Source of the DNA: Antiquaquibacter soli
GTDB lineage: Bacteria > Actinomycetota > Actinomycetes > Actinomycetales > Microbacteriaceae
NCBI RefSeq assembly: GCF_030580675.1
Contig: NZ_JAUQUB010000005.1
Location: forward strand, 62,001 to 126,000
Length of the DNA stretch: 64,000 nucleotides
Direction of reading: 5' to 3'
Shown here: piece after piece, positions 53,847 to 63,262 of the stretch
How the letters are laid out: each line of letters begins with the position of its first letter
Numbering within the stretch: position 1 is the stretch's first letter
Notes under the pieces: generated by a model
Told to the model about the DNA's origin: nothing
The model's database searches: none
Seen by the model: only the letters and a program-made list of their open reading frames with translations
Program-made: the position numbers and the translations under genes

Positions 53847-55538
53847 TCACCAGCGCCGGAGCGACACGAGGATGTGCAGCATCGGGAGGGCCGACGCCGC
53901 CATGAGCACCGTGCCGAGCACCGGGTCCGTCGATCGCAGCACGACGCCCGCGATGAGGAGGGCACCGAACACGATCGAGGACGACACCCGCGCCACCGAG
54001 CGCTCGAGCAGGCGCATCCGGCGCTCCACTTCCGGCGATCGCACCGCCACCTGGCCGCGGTCGAGCCGGGTCGCGAGCTCGTCGAGCCGCTTCGGCAGCC
54101 GGGCGAGGGTCGAAGCGTAGCCGATCGCCTGCTGCCCGAGGTCGCGCACGGCGGCCGTGCCCGTGGAGCTCAGCACGGTGCGCGCGAAGGGGTCGACGGC
54201 ATCCCACATGTTGAAGTCGCGGTTGAGGGCGCTCGTCACCCCGGAGATGAGCGAGATCGTTCGGATGAGCAGCAGGAAGCTCTCCGGCAGCTGGAACGGC
54301 ATCGCGCGCATGGTCTCCCCGAACCGCGCGGCGAACTGCTCGAGCTCGCGCGGATCGACAGACTGCAGCTCGGCGACGCCCATTCCGCCGAATCGGTCGA
54401 AGAGGGCGGTCATCGCGCGCTCGAGGTCCTGGGTGTCGGCGGCGGGGAGGAGCACGCCCAGGCGCTCGAGGGAGGTGACGAGGGCGCGCCCGTCGCGGGC
54501 GACGACGGCGAGGATGAAGTCGCGAAGGCCCGCACGCAGGGCGTCCGAGATCTCGCCCATCATGCCGAAGTCGATGAACGTCAACCGCCAGTCATCCGGC
54601 GTGCCCGCCGGGCCGGGCGTCACGAAGATGTTGCCGGGGTGCGGATCGGCGTGGAAGAAGCCGGCGACGAAGATCTGCTGGAACGTCGCCCGGGCGAGCT
54701 CGGAGGCGACCGCCGCCGGGTCGATGCCCGCCGCGGTGAGGGATGCCACGTCGCTGATCTTGATGGCCGTGACATCCGAGAGGGTGAGCACTCGCGCGGT
54801 CGTGCGATCCCACACGACGACGGGCGCCGTGACGCGGTCGTCGTCCGCGAAGTCGTCGGCGAAGCGCTCGGCACTCGCCCCCTCGTGCAGGTAGTCGATC
54901 TCCTGCAGGCTCGTCGCGGCGAACTCCTCGACGAGGGCAGGGGCGTCGACGCGGCGGGAGACGAGGCGCACGCGCGAGAGCCAGCGCCCCACGCGGCGGA
55001 GCGCGGCGAGGTCCACCTCGACGACATCCTCGATGCCGGGCCGCTGCACCTTGATGACGACCTCGTCGAAGCCCAGGTCGGCGGAGATTCCCGGCGACAG
55101 CCGCGCGCGGTGGGCCTGGCCGAGGGATGCCGCGGCGATCGGCTGCGGCTCGACCCACGCGAACGCGTCCTCGAGCCGCATCCCGAGCTCCGCTTCGGCG
55201 AGCTCCCGGATCGCCGCCAACGGCTCGGGGGCGACCTCGTCCTGAAGCCCCTCCAGCTCGCGCGTGATCTCCGGCGGCAGCACGTCGAGCCGCGACGACA
55301 GGAACTGCCCGACCTTGATCATGAGGCCGCCGAGGTCGAGGGCGAGACCGTGGAAGCGCCGCGCGAGCCGTTGCAGCCGGGGGATGCGACCGCGCGCCGC
55401 CACTGCGCCGAGCCCGACCCGCGGCAGCACCAGCTCGAACCACCACGCCTGCACGAGCGCACGGGCGGCAAACCGCATGATGCGGCGGTATCGGGCGCGG
55501 AGGGCGCGCGCGTGCCGTCCCTGCTCGGGACCCGCCAC
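53847..55538 (-). CDS. ABC1/UbiB-family (AarF) protein kinase-like protein
   Basis: The 563-residue protein has the UbiB family motifs: K-x-G-Q-x-x-S-S-R (K-V-G-Q-F-L-S-S-R), the A-alanine loop A-A-S-L-G-Q-A-H-R-A, V-I-K-V-Q-R-P-G, E-x-D-Y, H-A-D-P-H-P-G-N-type (H-A-D-P-H-P-G-N-I) and D-F-G-M-M. Two membrane helices lie at the C-terminus. UbiB members are atypical kinases/ATPases linked to quinone or lipid metabolism. GTG at 55538 starts 2 nt from the PadR stop, so they are in one operon. Confidence 0.92.
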   Translation of the reverse strand: MAGPEQGRHARALRARYRRIMRFAARALVQAWWFELVLPRVGLGAVAARGRIPRLQRLARRFHGLALDLGGLMIKVGQFLSSRLDVLPPEITRELEGLQDEVAPEPLAAIRELAEAELGMRLEDAFAWVEPQPIAAASLGQAHRARLSPGISADLGFDEVVIKVQRPGIEDVVEVDLAALRRVGRWLSRVRLVSRRVDAPALVEEFAATSLQEIDYLHEGASAERFADDFADDDRVTAPVVVWDRTTARVLTLSDVTAIKISDVASLTAAGIDPAAVASELARATFQQIFVAGFFHADPHPGNIFVTPGPAGTPDDWRLTFIDFGMMGEISDALRAGLRDFILAVVARDGRALVTSLERLGVLLPAADTQDLERAMTALFDRFGGMGVAELQSVDPRELEQFAARFGETMRAMPFQLPESFLLLIRTISLISGVTSALNRDFNMWDAVDPFARTVLSSTGTAAVRDLGQQAIGYASTLARLPKRLDELATRLDRGQVAVRSPEVERRMRLLERSVARVSSSIVFGALLIAGVVLRSTDPVLGTVLMAASALPMLHILVSLRRW

Positions 55539-55540
55539 CC

Positions 55541-56065
55541 CTAGTCCTCGGCGAGGATCGCGTAGAGCTTGCGGCGCGCCTCGTCGATCACCTCGACGGC
55601 CCGCTCGGTCTGCTCCGGGGTGCCGCTGTGCGCGACCTGCGCGGCGGCTTGGGCGAGCTTGGCCCCGGCTTTCGGCAACGCGGTCAAGCGCTCGGCACCC
55701 GGGTGCTCGCGACGCTGGCCCGGCAGTGGACCGGAGGCTATTTCCTCGGCGGCTGCGCGACCGGCCTCGGTGAGGGAGTACACCTTGCGCTCGCCGACCT
55801 GCTCCGCAGTCACGAGCCCTTCGTCCGCGAGCAGCTGCAGCGTCGGGTAGATCGAGCCGGGGCTCGGCTTCCAGGCGCCGTGCGTGCGGGCCTCGATCGC
55901 CTGGATGATCTGGTAACCGTGCATCGGCTCGACCGCGAGGGCGGCGAGGATGGCCGTGCGAATGTCGCCGCGGCCCATGCGGCTCGAGGCGCGCGGGGCG
56001 AACGCCTCGCGCAGGCCGTCGACGGCCTCCCAGAGGTCGAATCCGGCGGGGGATGACTGGCGCAT
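55541..56065 (-). CDS. PadR-family regulator
   Basis: The 174-residue protein has a PadR winged helix (H-G-Y-Q-I-I-Q-A-I-E, then K-P-S-P-G-S-I-Y-P-T-L-Q-L-L, and K-V-Y-S-L-T-E-A-G) plus a C-terminal helical arm. It is co-transcribed with the UbiB-like gene and probably represses this operon through the TAACGAT-AC-ATCGTTA palindrome upstream. Confidence 0.93.
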   Translation of the reverse strand: MRQSSPAGFDLWEAVDGLREAFAPRASSRMGRGDIRTAILAALAVEPMHGYQIIQAIEARTHGAWKPSPGSIYPTLQLLADEGLVTAEQVGERKVYSLTEAGRAAAEEIASGPLPGQRREHPGAERLTALPKAGAKLAQAAAQVAHSGTPEQTERAVEVIDEARRKLYAILAED

Positions 56066-56120
56066 CGGCGCTCCCTTCGACGAGAGGCCGCCACGTGCGT
56101 CCTCAGCGATAGCGATAGTT

Positions 56121-56136
56121 AACGATACATCGTTAT
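56121..56136. promoter_or_regulatory. Palindromic operator upstream of padR
   Basis: TAACGATACATCGTTA, two perfect 7-bp arms around AC, about 56 nt before the ATG, with more CGATA copies around. Autoregulation by the PadR protein is likely. Confidence 0.7.
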
Positions 56137-56206
56137 CGGTCGCTCATGATCCGGGGCGCGGCGGTGCGGAGGCGGGGGCGCGGCATCCGTGGCGAGACAT
56201 CCCCAC

Positions 56207-56277
56207 CCCGTTTCTCAGGAATACGCGGCCGCGAGCAGGATTATCCACTCGGCGGCCGGATATTCCTGAGAAACGGG
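56207..56277. repeat. Intergenic inverted repeat between padR and lacI2
   Basis: Perfect 17-bp arms (56207-56223 and 56261-56277) around a 37-nt loop, same design as other intergenic hairpins here. Confidence 0.85.
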
Positions 56278-56303
56278 AGAAGCAGGCGAGGTCGACCCCG
56301 CGC

Positions 56304-57326
56304 CTAACCCGCGGCGCGGATGGATGCCCGGGTGACCACCGGCATCGGGATGAGCGTCTCGCCCGCGACGCCTCCCGCGAGGAGGAGCTCGACCGCCCGG
56401 CGCCCCATCGCCTCGTGAGGCAGGGCGACCGTCGTGAGGCCGGGTCGCAGGTAGGCCGCGAGCTCGTCGTTGTCGAACGAGACGATCGAGACGTCGTCGG
56501 GGATGGCGAGGCCGGCCTCGCTGAGCGCCTGGTAGGCGCCGAACGCGATCCGGTCGTTCATGCAGACGAGGGCGCGCGGCACGACGCCGCGGTCGAGCAG
56601 GGAGCGCATCGCCTGGTAGCCGCCCTCGGGCTCCCACAGCCAGATGGATTCCTCGGCGATGAACTCGAGACCGTGCCCGGCCATCGCCCCGCGGATCCCC
56701 GCGACGCGACGGGCGACGGTCGCCGACCGGAACAGGTCCTTCTCGACGTCGTCGTTCTGACCGAGGAGCGCGATGCCCTCGCGATGCCCGGCCTCGACGA
56801 GCAGCTCGACCGCCCGTGCCCCACCCGCGAGCTCGTCGGGCAGCACCGAAGTGGGGTGCTTCGCGTTGGTGGCGTTGAGCATCACGGCGGTGGTGCCCGC
56901 GGGGATGTCGGGAACGAACAGCTCGCGGGCGCGCATCGTCGCGAAGATGATCCCGTCCACCTGGCGGTCGAGCACGGCGCCGATCGCCTCGGACTCCCGC
57001 GCCGGGTCGCCCCCGGTCTCGACGACGAGCACGACGTGGCCGGCCTCCTCGGCGGCGGCGAGGGCTCCCGTGATGAGGCCGCTCGCGAATCGAGTGGTCG
57101 CGACCAGGTCGGAGATGAATCCGATGGTGAGCGTCTTGTCGGTGCGCAGGCCCCGGGCGGCGACATTGGGACGGTAGCCGAGGGCCTCGGCGGCCGCGTT
57201 GACGCGGTCGTGGGCATCCTGCGACAGCCGCGTGTCCGGGCGGCCGTTGAGGATCATGGATGCCGCGGTCGGCGAGAGCCCGGCAAGCCGGGCGACGTCG
57301 GCGAGAGTCGCTCTCTTGCTCGCCAT
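56304..57326 (-). CDS. LacI-family repressor of the second sugar locus
   Basis: The 340-residue protein has a LacI HTH (T-L-A-D-V-A-R-L-A-G-L-S-P-T-A-A-S-M-I-L-N-G) and an effector-binding domain. ATG at 57326 with AAAGGA upstream; the longer frame upstream would carry the operator and is not coding. It is divergent from the binding-protein gene and probably acts at TGCTAAA-N4-TTTAGCA between them. Confidence 0.94.
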   Translation of the reverse strand: MASKRATLADVARLAGLSPTAASMILNGRPDTRLSQDAHDRVNAAAEALGYRPNVAARGLRTDKTLTIGFISDLVATTRFASGLITGALAAAEEAGHVVLVVETGGDPARESEAIGAVLDRQVDGIIFATMRARELFVPDIPAGTTAVMLNATNAKHPTSVLPDELAGGARAVELLVEAGHREGIALLGQNDDVEKDLFRSATVARRVAGIRGAMAGHGLEFIAEESIWLWEPEGGYQAMRSLLDRGVVPRALVCMNDRIAFGAYQALSEAGLAIPDDVSIVSFDNDELAAYLRPGLTTVALPHEAMGRRAVELLLAGGVAGETLIPMPVVTRASIRAAG

Positions 57327-57365
57327 CGAGCAGTCCTTTCTCGCGGGGTGGCGCTCCGGCACCGC

Positions 57366-57418
57366 TTGACAAGCGCCGGACCTACGCACACTATAGGACA
57401 TGCTAAAACCATTTAGCA
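57366..57418. promoter_or_regulatory. Divergent promoter and operator of the second sugar locus
   Basis: TGCTAAA-acca-TTTAGCA (57401-57418) has perfect 7-bp arms, a typical LacI-family operator. A TTGACA (57366-57371) -35 candidate and a shared CTATAG (57391-57396) that gives TATAGG rightward and TATAGT leftward lie beside it. Confidence 0.75.
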
Positions 57419-57539
57419 CGCTGCAGTCAGCGTTGACGCTGACAACCGGCCAGAAACCCAGGCCCTGACGCAACCACCCGGATGCCGACGGAAGGCCGAC
57501 GGTCTGCACCACCCACAGAAGACAAAGGAGTCACTCGAG

Positions 57540-58871
57540 ATGGCACTTTCTCGACCCCTCGCGCTCGCGGCGACCACCGCGGTCGCGATGCTCGCGCTGG
57601 CCGGCTGCGCGCCCGGGGGCAGCGGTCCTGCCCCCACGAACTCGGTGGAGGTGAGCACCGAGCTCACCACCGAGGACGTCGTCCTCACGATCGCCGACGA
57701 GACGGGCTTCCCGCTTACCGACGAGCTCGCCGCGGAGTTCACCAAGCAGTACCCGAACGTGACGTTCAACATCACTCGCGACACGTTCCAGAACCTCACC
57801 GCCAACGCGCCGAAGCTCCTCGCGAGCGACACGCCGCCCGACCTCATCCGCCTCCCCACGATCGGCGACACGGTCAAGGACGGACTGCTCGCGAACCTCG
57901 ACCCGTGGTTCGACGCCTACGGCTGGGACACCTGGTCGGCAGCGCAGCTCGCCCCGCTGCGCGTCAACGAGGACAACGTGCGCGGCTCCGGCTCGCTCTA
58001 CCAGCTCGGCCTCGGCTACAGCATCACGGGCATCTACATGAACACCACGCTCGCCGACCAGCTCGGCATCGACGCGCCGCCGACGACGATCGCGGAGCTC
58101 GAGGAGGACCTCGCCCTGGCGAAGGCGGCGGGCATCCTGCCGATCATGGCCGGCGACAAGGACGGCGTCGTGAACTTCGTCGTGCAGGCGGCGATGAACC
58201 AGTACAACGACCCGGCCGAGATGATGGACTGGATCCTCAACGTGCCCGGGGCGACCTACGACACCCCCGGCAACGTCCAGGGCGCCGAGCTCATCCGCGA
58301 GTGGGCCGACAAGGGCTACTTCCCGAGCGACATCAACGCGATCGACTACGCGTCGTTCGTGAGCCGCTTCCAGGGCGGCGAGGGACTGTTCACCTTCAAC
58401 GGCAACTGGGCCGCCGCCGACACGCAGGCGAAGATGGGCGAGAACGTCGACTTCTTCCTCGTGCCGCCGGTCGAGGAGGGCGGCGACCACGTCGCGATGG
58501 GAGCGGCCAACTCGTTCTCGGTCGCGGCCGGCTCGAAGCACCTCAACGAGATCGTGTTCTTCCTCAACTGGATCCACACGAACGACGCGGCCCGCCAGAT
58601 CGTGACGGATGTCACGGGCGCCTCCCCGGGCGGCGACCCCGCCCAGAAGCAGCCCGAGGTCGCCCCCGGCTCGCTCATCGAGGACGCCCTCGCGATGTCC
58701 GCGCAGATCGCCGCCGAGAACGGGCAGGTCGACTTCATGGCCAACGCGACCGCGGGCATCTACGCCGGGGCGATCATCCCGGAGTCGCAGCTGCTCGTGA
58801 CGAGCCAGATCACGGGTGACGAGTTCGTCAAGGCCGTCCAGGCGTTCTACGAGCAGGAGCTCGCGGGATAG
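57540..58871 (+). CDS. Sugar-binding lipoprotein of the second ABC importer
   Basis: The 443-residue protein has a lipoprotein signal (A-L-A-G-C) and a family 1 extracellular solute-binding fold. AAGGAG precedes the ATG at 57540. It heads an operon with a 25-residue ORF, two permeases, a glycosidase, an esterase and a PPOX gene. The ligand is unknown, probably a fructan- or arabinan-like oligosaccharide given the neighbouring propeller glycosidase. Confidence 0.93.
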   Translation: MALSRPLALAATTAVAMLALAGCAPGGSGPAPTNSVEVSTELTTEDVVLTIADETGFPLTDELAAEFTKQYPNVTFNITRDTFQNLTANAPKLLASDTPPDLIRLPTIGDTVKDGLLANLDPWFDAYGWDTWSAAQLAPLRVNEDNVRGSGSLYQLGLGYSITGIYMNTTLADQLGIDAPPTTIAELEEDLALAKAAGILPIMAGDKDGVVNFVVQAAMNQYNDPAEMMDWILNVPGATYDTPGNVQGAELIREWADKGYFPSDINAIDYASFVSRFQGGEGLFTFNGNWAAADTQAKMGENVDFFLVPPVEEGGDHVAMGAANSFSVAAGSKHLNEIVFFLNWIHTNDAARQIVTDVTGASPGGDPAQKQPEVAPGSLIEDALAMSAQIAAENGQVDFMANATAGIYAGAIIPESQLLVTSQITGDEFVKAVQAFYEQELAG

Positions 58872-58873
58872 CC

Positions 58874-58951
58874 ATGACAGACCGCAATCGGAACACGGAG
58901 ACCGTCGGCGCCGAACCGCGCTGCCTGGGAGTGGTGAGGACCACGGAGTGA
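58874..58951 (+). CDS. 25-residue ORF joining binding protein and permease genes
   Basis: ATG at 58874, 2 nt after the binding-protein stop, to TGA at 58949-58951, overlapping the permease GTG by 4 nt (GTGA). It could couple translation between the two genes, or be a shadow of the intergenic spacer. It has no recognised motif and no clear ribosome site of its own. Confidence 0.3.
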   Translation: MTDRNRNTETVGAEPRCLGVVRTTE

Positions 58952-59862
58952 CGACTTCGATTGCCCCTCGCCGGGCCACCGCACGATCGGTGGCCCGGCG
59001 GGGAACCCTCGTCGGCTGGCTGTTCGCGCTGCCCGCCCTGATCGCCTACCTCGCGTTCGTGATCTACCCGCTACTGCTCGGCGTGCAGTACTCGTTCTAC
59101 CGGTGGAACGGCGTCGGCCCCTCGGAGTGGGTGGGCCTCGCCAACTACATCCGCGTCTTCACGGATGACACGCTCCTCGGCTCGATCCGCAACGCGTTCG
59201 TGCTCATCGGCTTCTTCACGATCATCCCGGTCTCGGCCGGTCTCGTGCTCGCCACGCTCATCCGCTCCGTGCGACGCGGGTTCTTCGCGAGCGCGTCGCA
59301 GACGATCCTCTTCCTGCCGCAGATCATCCCGCTCGCGGCCGCCGGCATCGCCTGGTCGTGGATGTACGCGCAGACCGGCGCGGTGAACCAGATCCTGAAC
59401 GCCGTGGGCCTGGGATTCCTCGCCCGCCCGTGGCTCGGAGACCTCCAGACCGCGCTGCCCGCCGTCGGCCTCATCGGCTCGTGGGTGCTCACGGGACTGT
59501 GCACCGTGCTCTTCCTTACAGGCATCGGCAAGATCGACCAGTCGCTCTACGAGGCCGTCCGCCTCGACGGGGCGAGCTGGTGGCGCGAGTTCATCACGGT
59601 GACGGTGCCGGGGCTTCGTCAGGAGATCGCGGTGCTCGTGACCATCACGATCATCGCGGCGCTCTCGAGCTTCGACATCATCTACACGACGACGCTCGGC
59701 GGGCCGGGTCGGGCCACGCTCGTGCCCGGAATCTCGATCTACCGCATCGGCTTCACGCAGAGCGAGGTCGGTCTCGCGTCCGCGTTCGGCATCGTGCTCA
59801 TGGCTCTCGTGCTCGCGTGCGTGCTGCCGATCCAGCGACTCGCGAGGGCGGGGGAGCGATGA
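58948..59862 (+). CDS. Carbohydrate ABC transporter permease (MalF type), second locus
   Basis: The 304-residue protein has six membrane helices and the E-A-V-R-L-D-G-A motif in the ATPase-contact loop. GTG at 58948 has GAGGA upstream; the longer frame before it lacks a permease-like N-terminus. It overlaps the next permease by 4 nt. Confidence 0.92.
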   Translation: MTTSIAPRRATARSVARRGTLVGWLFALPALIAYLAFVIYPLLLGVQYSFYRWNGVGPSEWVGLANYIRVFTDDTLLGSIRNAFVLIGFFTIIPVSAGLVLATLIRSVRRGFFASASQTILFLPQIIPLAAAGIAWSWMYAQTGAVNQILNAVGLGFLARPWLGDLQTALPAVGLIGSWVLTGLCTVLFLTGIGKIDQSLYEAVRLDGASWWREFITVTVPGLRQEIAVLVTITIIAALSSFDIIYTTTLGGPGRATLVPGISIYRIGFTQSEVGLASAFGIVLMALVLACVLPIQRLARAGER

Positions 59863-60683
59863 TCGTCCGCCGCTCGGAGGCCGTCATCGGCCGCATCGTG
59901 CTCGTCGTCGTGCTCGTGCTCACGCTCATCCCGCTCCTCAACATGGTGTCGGCGGCCCTCCAGCCGGCGGACACGAACCCGACCGGGCTCGCGTGGCCGA
60001 CCGATCCCCAGTGGGGCAACTTCGTGACGGCGTTCGAGACGGGCAACGTCTGGCGCCTCATGGGGTCGAGCCTGTTCATCGTGGCGTTCGTCGTGCCGGT
60101 GAGCCTGCTGTTCGCGACGCTCGCCGGCTACGCGCTAGGCAACCTCAGGATGCGCGGGGGGCGGTTCCTCTTCCTCTTCCTCATCCTCGGGCTCACGATC
60201 CCGTTCGAGGCGCTCATCATTCCGCTGTACTACCAGAGCCAGGCGCTCGGCGTGCTCAACACCCAGTGGGCGGTCATCCTGCCGCTCATCGGTCTGTACA
60301 TGCCGTTCAGCGTCGTGTGGATGCGCGCCCACTTCGTCGGGGTGCCGCAGGAGCTCTCCGAGGCGGCGCGAGTGGACGGGGCGACCACCCTGCAGGAGTT
60401 CTGGCGCATCCAGCTGCCGCTGGCGCGACCCGCGCTCTCTGCGCTCGCGATCCTGCTCTTCCTGTGGACGTGGAACCAGTTCCTACTGCCGGTGGTGCTC
60501 ATCTCCGACCCGCTCAACCGCACGGTGGCCGGGGCGCTCACCTTCTTCCAGGGGCAGTACTACTCGAGCATCCCGCTGCTCAACGCCGGAGCGCTCATCA
60601 TCATCGTGCCCACGATCCTCGTGTTCGTGATCTTCCAGCGGCAGTTCATCCAGGCGCTCCTCCAGGGCGCCGTCAAGGGCTGA
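59859..60683 (+). CDS. Carbohydrate ABC transporter permease (MalG type), second locus
   Basis: The 274-residue protein has six helices and E-A-A-R-V-D-G-A-T. ATG at 59859 overlaps the previous stop (ATGA). As in the first locus no ATPase gene is present. Confidence 0.92.
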   Translation: MIVRRSEAVIGRIVLVVVLVLTLIPLLNMVSAALQPADTNPTGLAWPTDPQWGNFVTAFETGNVWRLMGSSLFIVAFVVPVSLLFATLAGYALGNLRMRGGRFLFLFLILGLTIPFEALIIPLYYQSQALGVLNTQWAVILPLIGLYMPFSVVWMRAHFVGVPQELSEAARVDGATTLQEFWRIQLPLARPALSALAILLFLWTWNQFLLPVVLISDPLNRTVAGALTFFQGQYYSSIPLLNAGALIIIVPTILVFVIFQRQFIQALLQGAVKG

Positions 60684-60715
60684 GCCCCGCCGCGCCCGCT
60701 CACCGAAAGACCACC

Positions 60716-61684
60716 ATGACCTTCACGCTCGACGCCCACTGGGTGTGGGACTTCTGGCTCGCCGACGACGGCGAGCTGTTCCACCTCTACTACCTGCACG
60801 CCCCGAAGTCGCTCGGCGACCCGCACCTTCGGCACCGCAACGCGCGCGTCGGCCATGCGACGTCGACCGACCTCCGCGACTGGACCGACCTCGGCGAGGT
60901 GCTCGCCCCGGGGCCCGAGGGCGCGTTCGACGGCTCGGCGACGTGGACCGGCAGCGTGGTCGCCGCACCGGATGGCTCGTGGCGGATGTTCTACACGGGG
61001 TCGCGGTTCCTCTCCGCCGACTCGCACGCCAACGTCGAGACCGTGGGCGTCGCGGTGTCGCGCGACCTGCACTCGTGGACGAAGCTGCCCGGGCCGATCG
61101 TGACCGCGGACCCGCGCTGGTACGAGGTGCTCGGCACCTCGGAGTGGCCGGAAGAGGCGTGGCGCGACCCCTGGGTCTACCGCGACCCGTCGGGCGAGGG
61201 CTGGCACATGCTCCTCACCGCCCGGTCGGCGAGCGGGGATGTCCGCGACCGCGGCGTCATCGCCCACGCGACCTCCGACGACCTCGAGCACTGGACCGTG
61301 CAGCCCCCGCTGAGCGAGCCGGGGGCGGGGTTCGCCCACCTCGAGGTGCCTCAGCTCGTCGAGATCGACGGCTCTCCGGTGCTGCTCTTCTCGTGCGACT
61401 CGCCGGCGCTCGCCGGCGAGCGGGCCGGATCCACGGGAGGAATCTGGGCACTCGTCGCCGAGTCGACGACGGGGCCGTTCGACGCAAAGCAGGCGCGCCT
61501 CGTGGTCGACGAATCGCTGTACAGCGGCCGGGTCATCCGTGACCGCTCCGGCCGCTGCGTGATGCTCGCGTTCGAGAACTCGACCGCCGACGGCGGCTTC
61601 TCCGGTGTGCTCTCCGACCCGCTCCCCGTGGCGATCGTCGGCGGGATGCTCGAGCTCAGCCGGGCCGAGGCGGGGCTCTCGTGA
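60716..61684 (+). CDS. Five-bladed beta-propeller glycosidase (GH32/43/68-like)
   Basis: The 322-residue protein has repeated propeller motifs: W-V-W-D-F-W (N-terminal, with the nucleophile Asp region), S-T-D-L-R-D-W, W-T-G-S-V, W-R-D-P-W-V (the R-D-P motif of GH32/43/68) and E-V-P-Q-L at the acid position. It has no signal peptide and would act on imported sugars. Whether it is a fructosidase or an arabinosidase is unclear. ATG at 60716 follows a GAAAG site. Confidence 0.83.
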   Translation: MTFTLDAHWVWDFWLADDGELFHLYYLHAPKSLGDPHLRHRNARVGHATSTDLRDWTDLGEVLAPGPEGAFDGSATWTGSVVAAPDGSWRMFYTGSRFLSADSHANVETVGVAVSRDLHSWTKLPGPIVTADPRWYEVLGTSEWPEEAWRDPWVYRDPSGEGWHMLLTARSASGDVRDRGVIAHATSDDLEHWTVQPPLSEPGAGFAHLEVPQLVEIDGSPVLLFSCDSPALAGERAGSTGGIWALVAESTTGPFDAKQARLVVDESLYSGRVIRDRSGRCVMLAFENSTADGGFSGVLSDPLPVAIVGGMLELSRAEAGLS

Positions 61685-62874
61685 GCGCGCCGGTCGTCCA
61701 CGGCTCCGTGGAGCCCGGGTTCGAGGGAGTCCGTGACGCGTTCGCCGCGGGATTCGACGCGAAGCCCGGCATGGGCGCCGCCCTCGCGGTGCGGCTCGAG
61801 GGGCGCACGGTCGTCGATCTCTGGGGCGGCGTCGCCGACGAGCGCACGGATCGACCGTGGCAGGAGGCGACGCCGAGCGTCATCTTCTCCTGCACGAAGG
61901 GCCTCATGGCGATCCTCGCCGCCCGGCTCGTGCAGGAGGGCCGCCTCGACTACTCCGCCCCGGTGGCGCAGTACTGGCCGGAGTTCGCTCGGGCAGGCAA
62001 GGAGTCGGTCACCGTACGGGACATCCTCGCCCACCGCTCGGGCGTCTCGGCGCCACGCGTCGACCTGACCGTCGACGACATCGTCGACTGGGATCGCGTC
62101 GTCGGCGCGCTCGCCGAGCAGGAGCCGCTGTGGGAGCCCGGAACCGGATACGCGTACCACGCGATCACCCACGGCTGGCTCGTCGGCGAGGTGATCCGGC
62201 GCGTCACCGGCGTCTCGCCCGGCCGCTACTTCGCTCAGCTCGTGGCCGAGCCGCTCGGCGTCGACGCCTGGATCGGTCTGCCCGCGGACTTCGAGGCGGA
62301 GGTCGCCCACCTGCAAGTGGGACCGACGCTCGTCGAGCTCACCCGCCAGCAGGCAGCCGCCCGAACTCCCGGCGTCGTGGACTGGAGCGAGCGCGCGATG
62401 ACCCTCGGCGGAGCCCTCGCCCCCGAGCTCGTCGAGGTCGACGGGGGCTTCAACGACGCGCGCATCCGCGCCGCCGAGATCCCGGGCGCGGGCGGCATCG
62501 CGACCGCCCGCGCGCTCGCCACGATCTGGTCGTCGGTCATCGTGCCGACGGAAGGCGTGCGGCTCCTCGACGACGACGTGATCGCCGCCGCCACCCGCGT
62601 TCAGTCGGAGGGTGCCCCGGTGTGGGATGTCCCGGGGCCGTGGCCGCGCTGGGGGATGGGCTTCCAGCTCGACTCCGAGCCGCGCCGGTACCTCACCGCT
62701 CGCGGCTTCGGGCACGACGGCGCCGGGGGCCAGTGCGCGTTCGCGGATCCGGGCGCCGGAGTCGGCCTCGCCTACCTGACGAACCGCATGGAGGCCATCG
62801 ACGACCGGCGGGCCACGAGCGTCGTGGATGCCGTGCGCGACGCCCTCGGGCTGCCCGACGCCGTGCGAGGCTAG
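61681..62874 (+). CDS. Beta-lactamase-fold serine hydrolase, copy 2
   Basis: The 397-residue protein is a paralogue of the esterase at 45051: both share the V-D-L-W-G-G segment, S-C-T-K-G (catalytic Ser and Lys), Y-A-Y-H-A and V-G-E-V-I-R-R-V-T-G. It is likely an esterase acting on acylated sugars. GTG at 61681 overlaps the previous stop by 4 nt. Confidence 0.9.
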   Translation: MSAPVVHGSVEPGFEGVRDAFAAGFDAKPGMGAALAVRLEGRTVVDLWGGVADERTDRPWQEATPSVIFSCTKGLMAILAARLVQEGRLDYSAPVAQYWPEFARAGKESVTVRDILAHRSGVSAPRVDLTVDDIVDWDRVVGALAEQEPLWEPGTGYAYHAITHGWLVGEVIRRVTGVSPGRYFAQLVAEPLGVDAWIGLPADFEAEVAHLQVGPTLVELTRQQAAARTPGVVDWSERAMTLGGALAPELVEVDGGFNDARIRAAEIPGAGGIATARALATIWSSVIVPTEGVRLLDDDVIAAATRVQSEGAPVWDVPGPWPRWGMGFQLDSEPRRYLTARGFGHDGAGGQCAFADPGAGVGLAYLTNRMEAIDDRRATSVVDAVRDALGLPDAVRG

Positions 62875-62878
62875 AGGG

Positions 62879-63262
62879 GTGCAGCTCACCCCCGACGGCC
62901 GTCAGTTCCTCGACGACTACCACCTCGCCACCCTCTCGACCCTCGCGGCGGACGGCACCATCCACGCGGTGCCCGTCGGGTTCACCCTCGTGGACGGGGT
63001 CGCGCGGGTCATCACGAGACGCGGCTCGGTGAAGGTGCGCAACATCCGGGAGCGCCGGCACGCGACGATCAGCCAGGTCGACGGCGGACGCTGGTTCACC
63101 CTCGTCGGCGAGGGCGTCGTGCTCGAAGACGCTGAGTCCGTCGCCGAGGCGGTCGCGTTGTACGCCGGGCGCTACCGCCAGCCGCAGCCGAACCCGGAGC
63201 GCGTCGCGATCCGCATCGAGGTGCACCGGATGCTCGGCTCCGCCGGCATCCTCGAGCGCTAG
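62879..63262 (+). CDS. PPOX-class F420/FMN-dependent protein
   Basis: The 127-residue split-barrel protein has the F-x-x-x-x-H-x-A-T-L-S-T-L-A-A-D-G opening and K-V-R-N-I-R-E-R typical of PPOX-class F420-dependent enzymes. GTG at 62879. Its stop overlaps the convergent ROK stop (ctag). The substrate is unknown. Confidence 0.85.
   Translation: MQLTPDGRQFLDDYHLATLSTLAADGTIHAVPVGFTLVDGVARVITRRGSVKVRNIRERRHATISQVDGGRWFTLVGEGVVLEDAESVAEAVALYAGRYRQPQPNPERVAIRIEVHRMLGSAGILER

Noticed and set aside
53100-55544. 814-residue plus-strand frame opposite the UbiB-like gene
   Set aside because: Antisense shadow; UbiB motifs are on the minus strand.
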